DNA from: Prostheceraeus crozeri
Taxonomy: Eukaryota > Platyhelminthes > Polycladida > Euryleptidae
Reading direction: 5' to 3'
NCBI GenBank assembly: GCA_907163375.1
Contig: CAJQUW010016909.1
Coordinates: 309,964 to 373,963 of the forward strand
Length of the DNA stretch: 64,000 nt
Shown here piece by piece: positions 45,089 through 57,530 of this stretch (positions within the stretch are counted from its first letter, which is position 1; the number at the start of each line of letters is the position of its first letter). Under the pieces are notes generated by a model that was not told the origin of the DNA, did not search any database, and saw nothing but the letters and a program-made list of their open reading frames with translations. Position numbers and translations under genes: made by a program.

Positions 45089-45840
45089 TTCTTAAAACTA
45101 TTGACTCTTTCGCGAAAGAATGTGTTGAGCTGCCTGAAAAGTGCTCCCACTCATTGAGAAAGGCATTAGAGGAAGGAGTTGGTTATAAGGAATTGCCGGA
45201 AGTCGATACACTGTTTTTAAAACTATCGGATCATTTTCAAGCATTCGATCTCTTTACAAACGCGATGGAATGTGAGGATCTCAAACGGGGCCGCTATATG
45301 GGCTTAGTGCACGTTACCGGACTTTATATTGGTTCACATGGTTCGACTGGTAAAGTCGCATCTTTACAAATGAAGGTTCTTCAACTAGTCTATGAACCAC
45401 TACCAATTGATAAATGTTTAATTAACATTGATAAGACTGCTTCAAGTGATGGGAAGGAAGAGAGCAAAAAGCGAGGGCGGAAATCTAAAGATGGGAATCC
45501 TAAATTGAAGTTGATTATTTTAGATTTTTATTATCTACATTACCCAAAACATCTTCGATGGAGGGAAAGAGCAAAGAACTAGAAGTTTGAATACACATTA
45601 TTTGGCAATATTTAAAAATCCAAGAGATAGCAGTCAGATACATCATCTCAGTAGACAGATATTACCTCAACAACCTAAAGCATTTTAAAAAATATATGAA
45701 GATGTAACAAAGAAACCACATGGTTATCTATTTATTGATCTAACCCAGGAATGTCCGAAACGACTTCGATTTCGAACAAATATCATACCTAATTCCGCTG
45801 AACCAATGACAGTTTTCTCGGTTCACAGTTAGTTTTAAGC
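45076..45840 (+). pseudogene. Polinton packaging ATPase region (broken)
   Basis: The downstream part (about 45,560-45,835) shows text of the FtsK/HerA-type genome-packaging ATPase conserved in Polintons and related viruses, including RTRSLNTHYLA, PHGYLFIDLTQECPKRLR and FRTNI. The first 500 bases form a 168-residue frame with FAKECVELPEKCSHSLRKAL and a basic tract KKRGRKSKDGNPKLK, which may be a separate protein. The ATPase would pump DNA into the capsid. It is broken in this copy. Confidence 0.6.
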
Positions 45841-45841
45841 A

Positions 45842-46517
45842 ATGTACTTTGTTGCCTTATTATTTTCAAACATGTCGTATTCAAAGATGGTAGTCATTCC
45901 TCAAGAGGAGTATATACAATTGACTACATTACAAAGTGCACAAGAAGTCAAAAATATAGATCAACCTATTACGAATCAACTTAAGGAACTAACACAAAAG
46001 GATATGGATATTCAGAAGATTAAGGATCTCTATCGACGAATGCAGTTAGCAGCTGAAAACATTGACGAGAGGCGACAGATTCGTGACAAGTTGCGACGAT
46101 TTATAACCTTGTCAACACCTCGACCATATCGTGTGCGCGCTGAGCGATTATTTGACTTCATTGATCCACATGTGAAGTTCAATGAGAGAAGAGAGATAAT
46201 AGATGAAACAACTGGTGATGTTATTAGAAATAGTCACATAGATGACCTTCTACAATATGCTGTCAGAGATGTAAGGCGAAAACTAGGTGCACCACAAGGG
46301 TGGGCATATTTTCAGAAAATTGTATCTATTAAAAAATCACAATATTATTGGAGGACCGCCTGTGAATGAGTTGGATAAGGGTCACTTACAAGATGGATCA
46401 AAGAGTAAAACACCCACGATGGCGGTCAAGCGAGAGCTTCATGATCCCGATGATCTGCAACCAAAAAGAGCTACTAGGCACTCAATGCGTGTTGCGAAGG
46501 AGTATAGTAATTATTAA
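45842..46517 (+). pseudogene. Polinton conserved protein (PX-type), broken
   Basis: The main frame (45,842-46,369) contains KMVVIPQEEYIQL near its start, RDKLRRFITLSTPRPYRVRA in the middle, and SHIDDLLQYAVRDVRRKLG near its end. These are recurrent in a conserved Polinton-specific protein found beside the integrase. A trailing frame to 46,517 ends with RATRHSMRVAKEYSNY. Function is not established; it may be structural. The label PX-type is tentative. Confidence 0.55.
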
Positions 46518-46551
46518 GCAAATATGAAGTAAGCCTTGCCTCTCTCATATC

Positions 46552-47720
46552 ATGTCGTTACAAAAATTTTGCTGTTGTTTGAAATCTGCGCTCGAAGGTA
46601 AAGGAGAAGAGGGCATAGAGGTTGATATCAATTGTGTTAGCAGTTGCTGTGCGAGTAATACGCGTGCAAATCAGAACAAAGACGATGAGTACAGCAGTGA
46701 AACTCAGAAAGATTTATTACGACTTAAATCATCCCGCAAGTTTTCAGTCGTCGGGAGGTTCTAGCTCGTGCAGCAGGTGTGGGAATAGAGAAAGTCAAGA
46801 AGTGGTTGAGGAGTCAACCGACTTACACTCTTCACAAAAATGCGAGAAAGCGGTTTCCAACGAGAAAATATGTTGTTAACAATATAGATAGTCAATGGCA
46901 AGCGGACTTGGCTGACATGCAACAGATATCACAGTACAATGATGGCTATAAATACATCTTAACCGTAGTAGATATTTTATCTCGCTATGCTTGGGCACGT
47001 GCGCTGAAATCTAAACGAGGACCAGAAGATGAAGCGGCTTTTCAGAGCATTTTCGATGAGGGGCGTGTTCCGCAAAGAATACAGACCGATCAAGGGAAGG
47101 AATTCGAAAACTCTCATGTTCGAAGTCTCCTTAAAAGTCATAATGTGGAATTGTTTAGTGTCAAAAGTGCTTATAAAGCTGCCATGGTTGAGAGGTTCAA
47201 TCGCACACTGAAGACAAAAATATGGCGCTATTTCACTGCAAAAAATACACATGTTTGGGTAGGTGAGCTGCAGAAATTTGTTAAGAATTACAATGAAAGC
47301 TACCATCGAATCGTTAAGATGAAACCAGTTGATGTTACCCCTGATAATGCGATGGATGTATGGCTTCGATTGTATGATAAGAAAGCGAAAAACATTTCCA
47401 ATGAAAAGAAAATTAATGTTGGTGATAGAGTTCGGATTTCAAAGGTTAAGTCTACATTTGAGAAGGGGTATCTACCTAATTGGACTGAAGAAGAGTTTTT
47501 GTAGATGAAGTAAATACAAAATTTAGACCCACCATGTATAAATTAATAGAGTACCATGGCAATCCAATTGAAGGAAAATTTTACTCTTATGAATTGCAAG
47601 TAGTAGACAGAAGTGAAGAGGTGTATATGATTGACAAAATAATTAGGAGGAAAGGTCATGGCAATCAAAGGAAATATCTAGTTAAATGGAAAGGATATAC
47701 TGATTTCATTCAATAGCTGG
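46552..47720 (+). pseudogene. Polinton integrase with chromodomain (broken)
   Basis: The retrovirus-like DDE integrase joins Polinton ends to host DNA. The core frame (46,779-47,504) reads KWLRSQPTYTLHKNARKRFP, then WQADLADMQQIS (first D), IQTDQGKEFENS (second D) and AAMVERFNRTLKTKIWRYF (E), all in the usual spacing. A chromodomain follows near 47,610-47,710 (VYMIDKIIRRKG, then KYLVKWKGYTD); in relatives it guides the integrase to chromatin. The upstream part from 46,552 holds the weaker N-terminal region. It is broken in a small number of places. Confidence 0.9.
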
Positions 47721-47787
47721 ATAACGCACCAGGATCTACAAAATGTGGAGGTGGGAGACACTCGTAACTTTTAAGCTAATATAGCAT

Positions 47788-49310
47788 GTGACTTCTTCCA
47801 TATATGAGTTTAACATGTCTACTAACTTCAACATCATTCTTCCAAGCAATAGCAACCCCAAGATATTCCCAAGTAACAAACCATCTCTCTACTCTGTTGA
47901 AGTCGCTAATCCAATTACTCTGCATGGACCCCATGAAGTTGCTCTAACTGAAATTACTTATTACAACGATTTCAGTTTGCTAAAGAACAACTATTTTGAA
48001 TTACATAAAGAAGTGCGAGAGAAGGATGATTGCTTTCGCATATTTCAAAATAGTCTACATGGTACATGGGCTTTTCATCATCTAACTTTACATCCTTTTT
48101 CAACATCTTTACCATCTGTCCAAAACATGATTAAAATTCAAAAGGCATTTGCAACGTCAACTTTTGATTCTAAGGTTCCCACAATGAGCTTGCAAGATAC
48201 AGAAAAGGAAATCGGTAGAATGTTTGAACGAATAAATGATCTCTTCAAGCTGACTTTGAATAAATTCTACAAACCAGTCATAAAGGGTCAACAAAATTGA
48301 TGAAGGAAGGGAAGCATGTTCTTCTTGTATTAGGTAAGGATTTGAGTCATACTTTTGGGTATTCCAGAACAACTTTCTCATCAAGGTATTGGTACAATGG
48401 ACGTGGGTGGAATTCGGAGAGGAAAGTCACTGATTTTCAATGTAGAATTGTGCCATTGTATGCATTACAAAAAAGGAGCATCCGAGTAAAAAATAAATTT
48501 GAGGTCATTAGAAGTGTTGAAGACTTTGCAAGAAAGTTTCAAGGATCAGTGCCAGAAACGTTAATGACTTGTGAATATAAGAAAGCGAAAGTAACTTTAT
48601 TTACTGTTGAAACGGAGGCAGAATTTATTGTTTTTACTAAAAAGACACCATTGGAAAAGTCTGAGTCCGCTGTTATTGAATTCGGATCTGAAATGATTGG
48701 GATGTTTAAGGGCCTTGAAAGCGCACCTTGGTTGACAGAATTAAATGATACATTCAAGGTTCAATTGTCCTCTTCTAAACTCAAAGCATCAACAAATGCT
48801 TCATGAGATATCCACGTATACAGCGAAGACATATTGGGTGATGAATTGTCTACTTCCAGGGAACTTGTAAAAAGAGTTAATTTGAACATTGAAAGCTTGA
48901 AAACGCCATCTGAATTGTGTACAAAGTTAAATGAGTTTGGTGTAGATTACCTTGATGCAGATGAATATCACTTTTCTTATGACCCACATAAGAAACGCAT
49001 GATTGTAAAGGTAGGGAAGAACTCTCTTATCAAGCTGGATAGCGTGTTAACGACCACATTGGGATTCTCAAAATCAACTATTTATGAAGTCAGATCAATA
49101 GGCGATACAGCCCCATCACATTGAGGCCCCACTTCTGCGCACATTTCCTCTCTCATCCGTAAGGAAGCAACTAATCAATCGAGAATTTTTTAACACAATG
49201 TATCTACCAATCAGCCGAAAATTCATCAATTGAATTGACATATCAATTCATGATGACGCAGGAGAAGTAGTACCGTTCTGTGGTGGTGTTACTGTTTTGA
49301 CCCTACATAT
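47788..49310 (+). pseudogene. Polinton conserved structural-type protein (broken)
   Basis: Three successive frames (47,788-48,300, 48,297-48,806, 48,834-49,124) plus a short tail look like one gene. The start has FNIILPSNSNPKIFPSNKPS and the conserved HGPHEVALTEITYYNDF, known from a large Polinton protein of unknown function. Near the end come HFSYDPHKKRMIV and, about 49,260-49,310, a tail with VPFCGGVTVLTLH. It is probably a virion component by position beside the capsid genes. Broken in several places. Confidence 0.65.
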
Positions 49311-49419
49311 TAGGTCAAGAGAATAAGGCTTTACGCTATTGTGACTTCCATAGTTATTCAATAGTCATAATGACAGGCATTTACAGTAACCATCATATCA
49401 GAGCGGTTATCCGTGTTTG

Positions 49420-49812
49420 TTGGAGGTAGACGACAAGTTGGAGGAGGCATATTTGGTGCACTAAGACGTATGGTTCTTCCAACACTCAAAAAGTATGCGT
49501 ACCACTCATGAAGGGTGTTGGAAGCAGGGCTTTAGATTTTGGTGCAAATGTTTGCAGCTGATGCGCTTCAAGGTGAGGATATCGGTGAATCTATGAAAAT
49601 GCGCGCGCAGCAATCTGCCATAGACGCATTAGATGATTTAACAAAGACGAGACTACAGTTCGGAAGAAGCGTAGGAAGTCAGACAAGTGGATCCGTCGAG
49701 TTACTAAGCAAAGACGCAGGAAAAGTAAAAAGCCGACTAGAGCAGCACGTTCTAAATCTAGACGTCGAGTGAAAACAAGAAAGCGCAAACGAAATTCTAC
49801 AGCCGACTAGAA
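49420..49812 (+). pseudogene. Polinton small conserved protein with basic tail (broken)
   Basis: The stretch begins with a glycine-rich segment (FVGGRRQVGGGIFGALRRMV near 49,414-49,475), continues with FAADALQGEDIGESMK, and overlaps a strongly basic segment (KSKKPTRAARSKSRRRVK near 49,720-49,775). Similar small proteins precede the major capsid gene in other Polintons. A particle-internal or minor capsid role is inferred from position only. Confidence 0.5.
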
Positions 49813-49859
49813 ACAAGTTCAAAACGAAGGAAGACAAACATATTATAGAGCTAATACGA

Positions 49860-51205
49860 TGCAGAGTAAATCAATTCGGCTTTGTGTTTCTTCGATTCTC
49901 CCCCTCATCAGACAGGACCATCATCTCCTCAACCAATTGTAGACATAGTCCCCACAACAAATATCGATGGTAACCAGCAGCCTATTCATTTGATATACCT
50001 TAGCCAATCCTTAAGATGATATTGACTTGTCAATCCCCTTGATTTAGAGTTTGGTATACAAATTAAGAAGACTGATGGTACAAATATCGATTTCATGCCA
50101 AGGATAAAGTGGGATTAGTAATTCTTCCTATTCGCCAGTCTGTTTCTCAGATGTGTAGTCTAATATTGAATGACAAACAGATTGAAGGAGGGGATCCGAG
50201 CATATCCATATGAGCCATATATACATACAATGACTCAATTTCAAAAGCATGCTAAACAGTCACACTTGCAAGTTTCGTGGGTGGTATGATGATCAGCAAG
50301 GGAAATTTGATGATGGTCCTCCAAATACGCAGAGTTGAAAAGACGAATGGATTATAACAGCGGATTCGAAGGAATTATAACTTGAAAAGGAACCCGTCCT
50401 AATCTTGATTTCCTTCCTGTCGTCAATCTGGATATCTGCTATCACAGGTTAACAATGCAAATAAAATTTATTCGGTGCTAAATCCTGAGTTCGCGTTAAT
50501 GGCCTTTTTGGAGCTACAAAACTATCAAGTCAACATAAGTAATGCCGTGCTTCAATGTAAGGCGAGTAACAATGAACCCCGTCAGTTCATTCAATGTTGC
50601 AAGCGACAGGATTGAAGGAAACAACAATGCAAATTATAATCCAGTTAATCACAGTGTGTTGACAAACTTCACAATTGGTAGCGGGATCATCCTCACAATG
50701 CCTACCCAAATCTTTTTCCCAACTTGCAATGCCAATAGGAGCGGTGTATATCACATTTGTGGAAAAATGAGGCATTCATTGGTGCTTTTGAAAAGAATCC
50801 ATGCAATTTCCAACACTTTAATGTTAGCAAAGTAGCGACTCTATTCAGGATGGGAATTTTGTATCTTGCAAAGCATATGAGCCTAAAATTTCAAAGATGG
50901 TAAATTCGCACGTGAATATGGTTCTACTTTCACCGCCCTCAACATGTTTAATACAGATGATTCAAATGGAATTACAATGGATATGTACAAGAATGGCTAC
51001 TTCTTCATTATGTACAACCTCAAACAGCAGATGCAGATCTAGGTGGTGAAAGCGTAGGAGTTACAAAGCCTGGAAATCTACGACTGGAGGTATCATTTGA
51101 GTCACCTTTGAAGAAAACAATTACTTGTCTCATTTATGCTATCTATGATAGCAAAGTTGAGATAACAAGAATGAGAGAAGACGTGACTGTCAGCTATCAG
51201 AGATG
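49860..51205 (+). pseudogene. Polinton major capsid protein region (broken)
   Basis: Recognisable blocks are QPIHLIYLSQSL-like text near 49,980, the VLILNDKQIEGG-type region near 50,160-50,190, AYPYEPYIYTMTQF near 50,203-50,240 and WYDDQQGKFDDGPPNTQ near 50,280-50,330. The C-terminus is KPGNLRLEVSFESPLKKTIT, ending about 51,205. Order and motifs match the double-jelly-roll major capsid protein of Polintons. It lies directly before the protease, as usual. Broken in many places. Confidence 0.7.
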
Positions 51206-51660
51206 AGTAACTTAAGCAACATAGAAATTTTGAGGAAAATGAGGAAAGCTCATCCCTACTCCAAGACAATATTTCTCAATGTCTTTTCTAGAGATAATTT
51301 ACCTGATTCAATTCCTTTCTATCCTTGTTCGCTTATCATCAATACGATACCAACAAGCTTCCCGGTAAACAAACTTGGATTGCTGGTATACATCAATCGT
51401 TATAAAGTGGCCGATATATTTTGACGTCTCGTTAATCAACCTCGTTTACATGATATCGCATTATGGATGAAACAGTGTTCTCCTGGACTGGTAGGAAAGT
51501 AAATCGTTCCCACTTCAAAGTAATACATCTCTAATGTGTGGTGGCTATCGTACTCTATTTTGTCAACGAGAGACCATTGAAAAATAACTGTAAAAGTGCT
51601 TTAGAACTATTTGTCCATAAAAACTGTGATAAAAATGATGTAATTCTTAATTAAATATGT
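51203..51660 (+). pseudogene. Polinton adenain-like cysteine protease (broken)
   Basis: The first frame (51,203-51,424) reads SRDNLPDSIPFYPCSLIINT and ends GLLVYINRYKVADIF, matching the N-terminal part of the adenovirus-type maturation protease. Downstream text near 51,430-51,580 includes QPRLHDIALWMKQCSPG and a CGGYR-like block. In related elements it cleaves capsid precursors. Broken. Confidence 0.65.
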
Positions 51661-51932
51661 TGAAACAGTTTTGAAATAAAGTTTTATGTTTGTATCATGT
51701 AACTTGCCTTCTCTTTTTTTTCCAAAACAAGGGTTTATAAGGAAAACAAAAACATATATTCATATTTCATTATCTATTCACATATATACAAAATCTACAA
51801 TTTCTTTTCATGAAACATTTTTTTTCAAATCACATATGATGGGAGGTACATCACTTATGTCCCTTTTTTGATGCCGGTTATCACAATCTTTCCATTATGG
51901 AACACATGAACGATGATATGGAATGGGCCCAG

Positions 51933-52379
51933 TTAAGTCAATTGAGCTGTTGGAAATAACTCCACTTCATAAGTTAGATTATGTGATGATGTAACTTTAC
52001 GGAAGTCATAGTGATAGTGTAATTCACATAACACGGTCAGTGTCTTCACTTTCCAATCAGATAATGAATCACCATGTAAATGTTCCAAAGTTAAGTGTAG
52101 ATATGAGAGATCACCCTCCATGACCTTCCAATACATTGGATTGTTCCATTTGGAAAGAATAGGAATAGTGAGAGATTTATCCTTCCTCAGAATCCTCCAT
52201 GTTGAACATTGAGGGTCCTTCCAAGATGTAAGCTCGTTGTCGGCTTCAATTTGCGTTTTCATCAGTAACCATTGTTTCGGTTGGGTATATTCCTCTCGAT
52301 CTCTTGTAGATTTAGTTTTGAGTTTGCTATTGTAGTTAACATCCGATTTTACAACTTCCAACCGTTTGATGTCCACCAT
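51933..52379 (-). CDS. Polinton minus-strand open frame, unknown
   Basis: A 148-residue frame starts MVDIKRLEVVKSDVNYNSKL and contains WKDPQCSTWRILRKD and SYLHLTLEHLHGDSLSDWKV. I recognise no domain. It lies between the converging protease and polymerase genes, on the polymerase strand. The region from 52,380 to 52,785 holds further short minus-strand frames without resemblance. Confidence 0.45.
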   Translation of the reverse strand: MVDIKRLEVVKSDVNYNSKLKTKSTRDREEYTQPKQWLLMKTQIEADNELTSWKDPQCSTWRILRKDKSLTIPILSKWNNPMYWKVMEGDLSYLHLTLEHLHGDSLSDWKVKTLTVLCELHYHYDFRKVTSSHNLTYEVELFPTAQLT

Positions 52380-52815
52380 CTTTAATGAATGACGTTATCT
52401 GTGGTAGTATCTCCCTTGTAAAGGTTTCCAATGTGACGTCACTGAAACGAAAAAATCGATATTCAACATCTTCCCGTTTTTAGTGAACAAGCCGGTATAG
52501 TTTTGACTGATGAATCACACTTTATTCATACCTTGTCATCGAGAGGAATCTTGATCCGATCGTCCTTATGGTTGTCAATGAGATCCGCAAAGTCTTTCAG
52601 TGAAGGCAATGACGTCAATACTAATGCAAACGCCACGATGTTTTCGAACACTATTTGCTATTGAATGACGAAATGCTATTCTTTTAGAATTTGTATGTGA
52701 GCGTTTTGAACGTCACTAAGTTTCCATGTTCTAATGTAATGAGGCATGTTCCGAAAGCTATGTTTTTCAAATTTAGGTTTAATGTTTGCCTAAAGTTTGT
52801 TATTTTTTTATTAGC

Positions 52816-52992
52816 TCAACATATCGGAATGATGTTGAGTACAAATTCTTCACATATTCATTCACATTAGAGACTACCTATATATTTAGTAATCAATTCT
52901 ACATATCGGAAAGATGTAGAAATTTCAATTTTAGTAAGACTACATTATGTATTAGTAAGTGTTGCTATCATGTCGAAAGATGCAGCAATCGC
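52816..52992. repeat. Three related short hairpins
   Basis: Two units, CAACATATCGGAATGATGTTG (about 52,818) and CTACATATCGGAAAGATGTAG (about 52,899), form stem-loops with arms of 6-8 bp. Their loop-proximal core is the shared ATCGGAANGAT. A third, looser copy (ATGTCGAAAGATGCAGC) lies about 52,972. The stems differ in compatible bases (CAAC/GTTG against CTAC/GTAG), while the core is kept. Confidence 0.55.
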
Positions 52993-53029
52993 AAGATCTA
53001 TTACAAGTGGAATATTGTATTGTTTTTTT

Positions 53030-56000
53030 CTTAATTTAGACTTATACTACATCACCTGTGACAGGAAGGCATCTCCGGGTTCTCTTTCGACGGTGGGGAA
53101 GACCAAGGCTGTAGTGTCCATATGGTAATGATAAATTTTTATCCAGCCAACAGCGCTTATCCTCCCAAAGTGAAAGACCTCGCTTCCTAAATGATTTTGT
53201 GCTAACTATTATGTGATTTTTTTGAATTTATAATTGTCATATCTTCAGTTGTATTCATTCCCTCACTATAATAGACCACTCCTATAGTCCCATTATGTTT
53301 CAATTTTTTAACTAGCTGCTCTCTGAATTCCTTTTGCACCGTTTGATGCTGTTATGATTCGTAAGTCCCCTAGATATTTCATTGAATACATTTTCGGTTT
53401 TAGTAGGATCATTTCCTCAAGCAACTTTCCAGCTCACTCATCCTTAAAACAACCTAATCTAGCTTTGTTTGTGGTTGAGAATAGGCGGTGATGACTGTCA
53501 TAGTTTTAAGAGTCAACCTTTTCACCGAAGTATAGAAGTATATCTTCCAGACGGACAGATGGTGATGTGTATAAACATAGGAAGAAACTGTCGGTATCAC
53601 CTCCACAAAGCCGCGTTCTATTATCAGTGGACTGGAAACCCTTTTAGATCATTGTAATATAATTGATACATTTCCAACTTACTATAGTCAAGTACTGCTT
53701 GACCAACATATATTAATTTATTTAAAACTATTGAAGGTTTGTACATTTCCATACCAACCAGAATCTTCATCAAATATTTTGTGTTGAACATAGAGAGAAT
53801 GATTTGACAATTTCAGTAGTTGTTTCTCATTGTTGACTATTTTAAATTTTTTCCTTCTCCTTACATTTTCCATTGTTTTACCATATAAAGAATTATTTTT
53901 CAATTTGTAGAATGACTTTTCGAAGTCAGTGTTTGATTGAGCCCTCTTTTGAGAGTTCATATCAATGTATGTTTTTAACCAAGGCTTTTGTGTGAATTTT
54001 ATGCCACTATGAATCATCTTGATTCTCATGCCCATGGTAAAGTAAAATTTTAAAATTGAATAGTGGACTACATAAATTTCCCTATCAAATTGATGGAGCA
54101 GAAGTTTCTTGATAGAAGAAAAATGTGTATTTGGTCTTACTTTTTCATATAGATTTTTCATATAGTGTGAAAACATTCTCTTTTCAATCATCTGCATTTC
54201 TGGAGCTAATGGGAAATCGGCAGTGTCATCATGAATGGCTGCAGGATACTCTAAATCTAAAATCAAAAATGTAGCCGATTTCACCATCATCATCTATATT
54301 TTGAACATTTTCTTCATTTAAAAAATTATCTAATTCACTTTCATTCAACCATTTGAAATTTGAGTGGGGTAAGATTCCTACTGAGTGAAGAACCGTAAAG
54401 GTTATTAACATCTAAGTAGGTCAAATGTCGACTTTCATGTGTATTATTTCCTAATTCTTCAATGCGTGCACGCGCTCGGTGAATGTTGGTGAAAGTCATA
54501 CCCCTCTAATTCCTCGTTCAAATAGATTGTACATATTTTCATCTTGTATGTAGTGTGGGGATCATTGGAAGAGAAATTTAGTGCTGAGGTAAAGCTAAGA
54601 TGTGGGAGACTGACAAAATGTACAGGGTCGACTTCATCCTCACGTTGACTCAATGCTCTAAACACTTCAAATATGTCTGCCAACAATAAAACATCTAACT
54701 TCAGATATGCCAGCATGTAATCACCAAATGTGCTACAATTAAATTCAATCCATGCCTTGTTAGCGTGTTCATATTCACTATCGGAACAGTGCTCACGAGT
54801 AAGATCATTATAGAATTCAAATTGTGGTGGTAGACAACTTTCCGTCAACGTGTTTAAGTTTTTGAAGTATGAATATGGAAACACTCCCTTCTGATATAAA
54901 ACATTATCACTTAATTGTGGAAATTCTACCCTTAATGTCTCTACATGCTCATACGTTTGCAAGCCCTTGGCTAATTCACTCAAGGATGCACTTAGAAATT
55001 GATATGATCTAAGAATTTTAGTTTAAAGTATACTGTCTTCCCTTTGTATTCATTTACAGGGACACTGGCGGATAAAGTTATATATTTTTTCAGCAGTTGC
55101 TGCTACAACATCTAATTTCCAAACTTCATTCTTCCAATCGCTTTATAGCAAACGATGTGACTATCATAATTTTTAAAATTGTGGAAAAATATGGGGAGCT
55201 CCCGTCTGTTAAGTCTTAACCGGAGATTGCATTTCCTACATAATGTTTGCCTATATCGTCCGGTGATATGATCATGATCACGAACTTTTATGACTTCATC
55301 GCTGAATTTCGATTTACATTTGTTGCAACATTCTGCATTCTCATGGCGTGCTTTTTCATCCGCTGACAGTGACATTGGCTGCCTAGTTGTTGCACATTGG
55401 TTGTCATATAAGTCTTGGGCTACAGTTTCTAAGTGGTGCAAGAAACCAATAATGCAATTTTCTCCCTCAAAGAGGTAATACTTGTTTTCAAATTTTGATT
55501 GAAGGGCATTATGCCAGACATGATAAGCTCCAATGGCCGCAGGTTTATGTCTTTTATTATCATTGGAGCACTCTATATCTGCATAAATTAGTCCAGGAGG
55601 ACTTTGTTGATATTCCATGCTACTTGTTAGTACTTTTAGATCCGATGGCATTTTTTTCTATTTGTGCTTTTCCTCGAATACAAAACTGGAAGTTTCGTTC
55701 TAGTGTTGTTTTATATGTGAATGACTGAGTGCATCTTTCGCAGAAGTATTTATGTCTTTTTAAAGTTCTCCTATACAATCTTGACAGCTTTGGAATTCCA
55801 CAATAGTGTGCTGCTCCATTGTTTAGAATTAGCAAAATATTAACCGTTTGCCTACCAGTAAAGTTACTATTGTAACGAACACCGTTGAGTCCATTTTCAT
55901 AAAAGTGAATGTTAATTTTAATATCATTATTTTTCTCAAATTTTGGAATATCTTTGATTGATACTGGTGTGGAAATGCCTTCCATATTTAGCTCAGATGT

Positions 56001-56627
56001 CCACTTCACTATATGATTTTAACTTCATTCCTTGAATAAGGTACTTCATTATAATGCAATATTGATAAAACTGCATATTAGGAAGGCTCAATCATTTGCA
56101 TTTGAATTAACATTAATGACAGCTTATAGAGTTTTTTAACTTCTTTGAGGTAGAGAAATGATTGTCCACCTGACAGTATTGGACTTGTTATTCACATTGA
56201 ACTCTATATTTTGTACATCATCTAGTAATCCAATTGCTACCCTTTTTTGTGAAGGCTTCAATATGATATTACATTAGACTTATTTAAGGATGATCCTGAA
56301 ACCAAGCATCATAGTCATACAATATAGTTGTTTGAGGATGATGAGTAAAGTGTGCGAGAAAAGTTTCTTCTTCTTGAGGTATTAGAACGGACATAACGAA
56401 TTTGTGCAATCAGACGACCGCGCAAATTGATAGCTCCTTAGTAAGTCAGACACTAAATTCCCTAAGAAAAAAAAAAAAAGCACAGTGGAACCATGCTTTC
56501 TAAGAATGATGTTATGTCCACAGTAGGTTGTTGTTGGCGTGATATCATACACACGTGCATCGGCCATTGAGTGCGCTTTCGGTTTTTCTGAGACTAACAG
56601 TTTTCCATAGTTATTATGCATATTCAT
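53030..56627 (-). pseudogene. Polinton protein-primed DNA polymerase B (broken)
   Basis: This gene would replicate the element, primed by protein. From the N-terminus (near 56,627) there is a poorly conserved region, then a C2H2-like finger CERCTQSFTYKTTLERNFQFC near 55,690-55,750. The exonuclease domain follows with GLIYADIECSND near 55,570-55,600, then an endonuclease-VII-like C/H cluster (CCNKCKSKF, VRDHDHITGRYR, CRKCN) near 55,220-55,340 and FFHNFKNYDSHIV near 55,160. The palm lies in 53,718-54,983, with YFKNLNTLTESCLPP and FYKLKNNSLYGKTMENVRRR. The end near 53,030 has RCWLDKNLSLPYGHYSLGL. Size matches Polinton polymerases of about 1,200 residues. Broken in several places. Confidence 0.88.
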
Positions 56628-56849
56628 CTCACTATTTTGTAGTTATGTACATTCATATGCTTTCGAAGATCTACTATATATGAGTTTATAATTCTTTGCT
56701 CACAAGCCGAGAGCAGTACTCTGCATAAAAGTTTTGTAATGTTGGTTGAAGAGCGCTGTTTTGTTGGCTTAGAAGTAGATCTATTTTGGAAAAAAAAAAA
56801 TTTTAAAAATTTGAATTTTGACTCTGTTATGGCTATCATTCGGTTTATT

Positions 56850-57030
56850 ATTGCATACAAGTTTATGCCTCTTAAGATTAACCATCCTATTCGTCTTATA
56901 TGGTACAGTACATTTCTGCTACATTTGATATGTTTTTTCCCTAACTTACATACACAATTTTCATGTCCGTTGCAAATTGCCTATGAAGAGTGAACACTCT
57001 TCCACACTTGGTACAGACAACCATGATTAT
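56850..57030 (-). CDS. Possible first exon with a C2H2-like start
   Basis: On the minus strand, ATG near 57,024 opens MVVCTKCGRVFTLHRQF, the first half of a C2H2 zinc finger. It is followed about 60 bases later by a GTAAGT that could be a splice donor. A TATATAAGG motif lies 32 bases upstream. No clear continuation is seen. It could be a small Polinton gene or a 5' exon joined to the polymerase. Confidence 0.3.
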
Positions 57031-57055
57031 TGATGGAGGATTGAAATTAGCAAGC

Positions 57056-57064
57056 CCTTATATA
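57056..57064 (-). promoter_or_regulatory. TATATAAGG promoter motif (minus)
   Basis: TATATAAGG on the minus strand, 32 bases before the ATG near 57,024. It matches the motifs in the left arm. Confidence 0.5.
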
Positions 57065-57530
57065 CATCTACCATCTTAATGACGCCTCAGCGTCATCACC
57101 GAGCCAACTACCAAAAAAAAAAACTATGTTCCGATCTGTTGCAAAAGGGAGAAAACATAAAATTTTAAAGCCATCTCTGAAATTTTTTTTTCAAAAGTAA
57201 AAATAATGGATTACAACTTCACAGCATTTCATTTCACGATGCCACTGTGGTATAGTTTCAAGGTGGCTGTTTTATATCGAAGCTTTCACCTACCACATGC
57301 AGACCAACCCAAATCGTCCATACCCGTGCGCGTCAGTCGTAGCCTACGGATGGTGTTATTTCTGCTAACACACCGAAGACAACTCAATACTGACGTGGAC
57401 TAAGGTCTCTTTGGTCGTGTTGTTGGCTATTTGTAAACTTGTGAGGCCAACAGGAGGTGTTTGATTGAGTTATATTTTGTAAGGACTCAACCAAACCCTG
57501 TTGTCCTCCATTAACTGAGGGCCTCAAGGC

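Noticed and set aside
52786-53034. An 82-residue plus-strand frame
   Set aside because: It is read through the three hairpins and opposite the polymerase end; residue content is that of AT-rich repeats.
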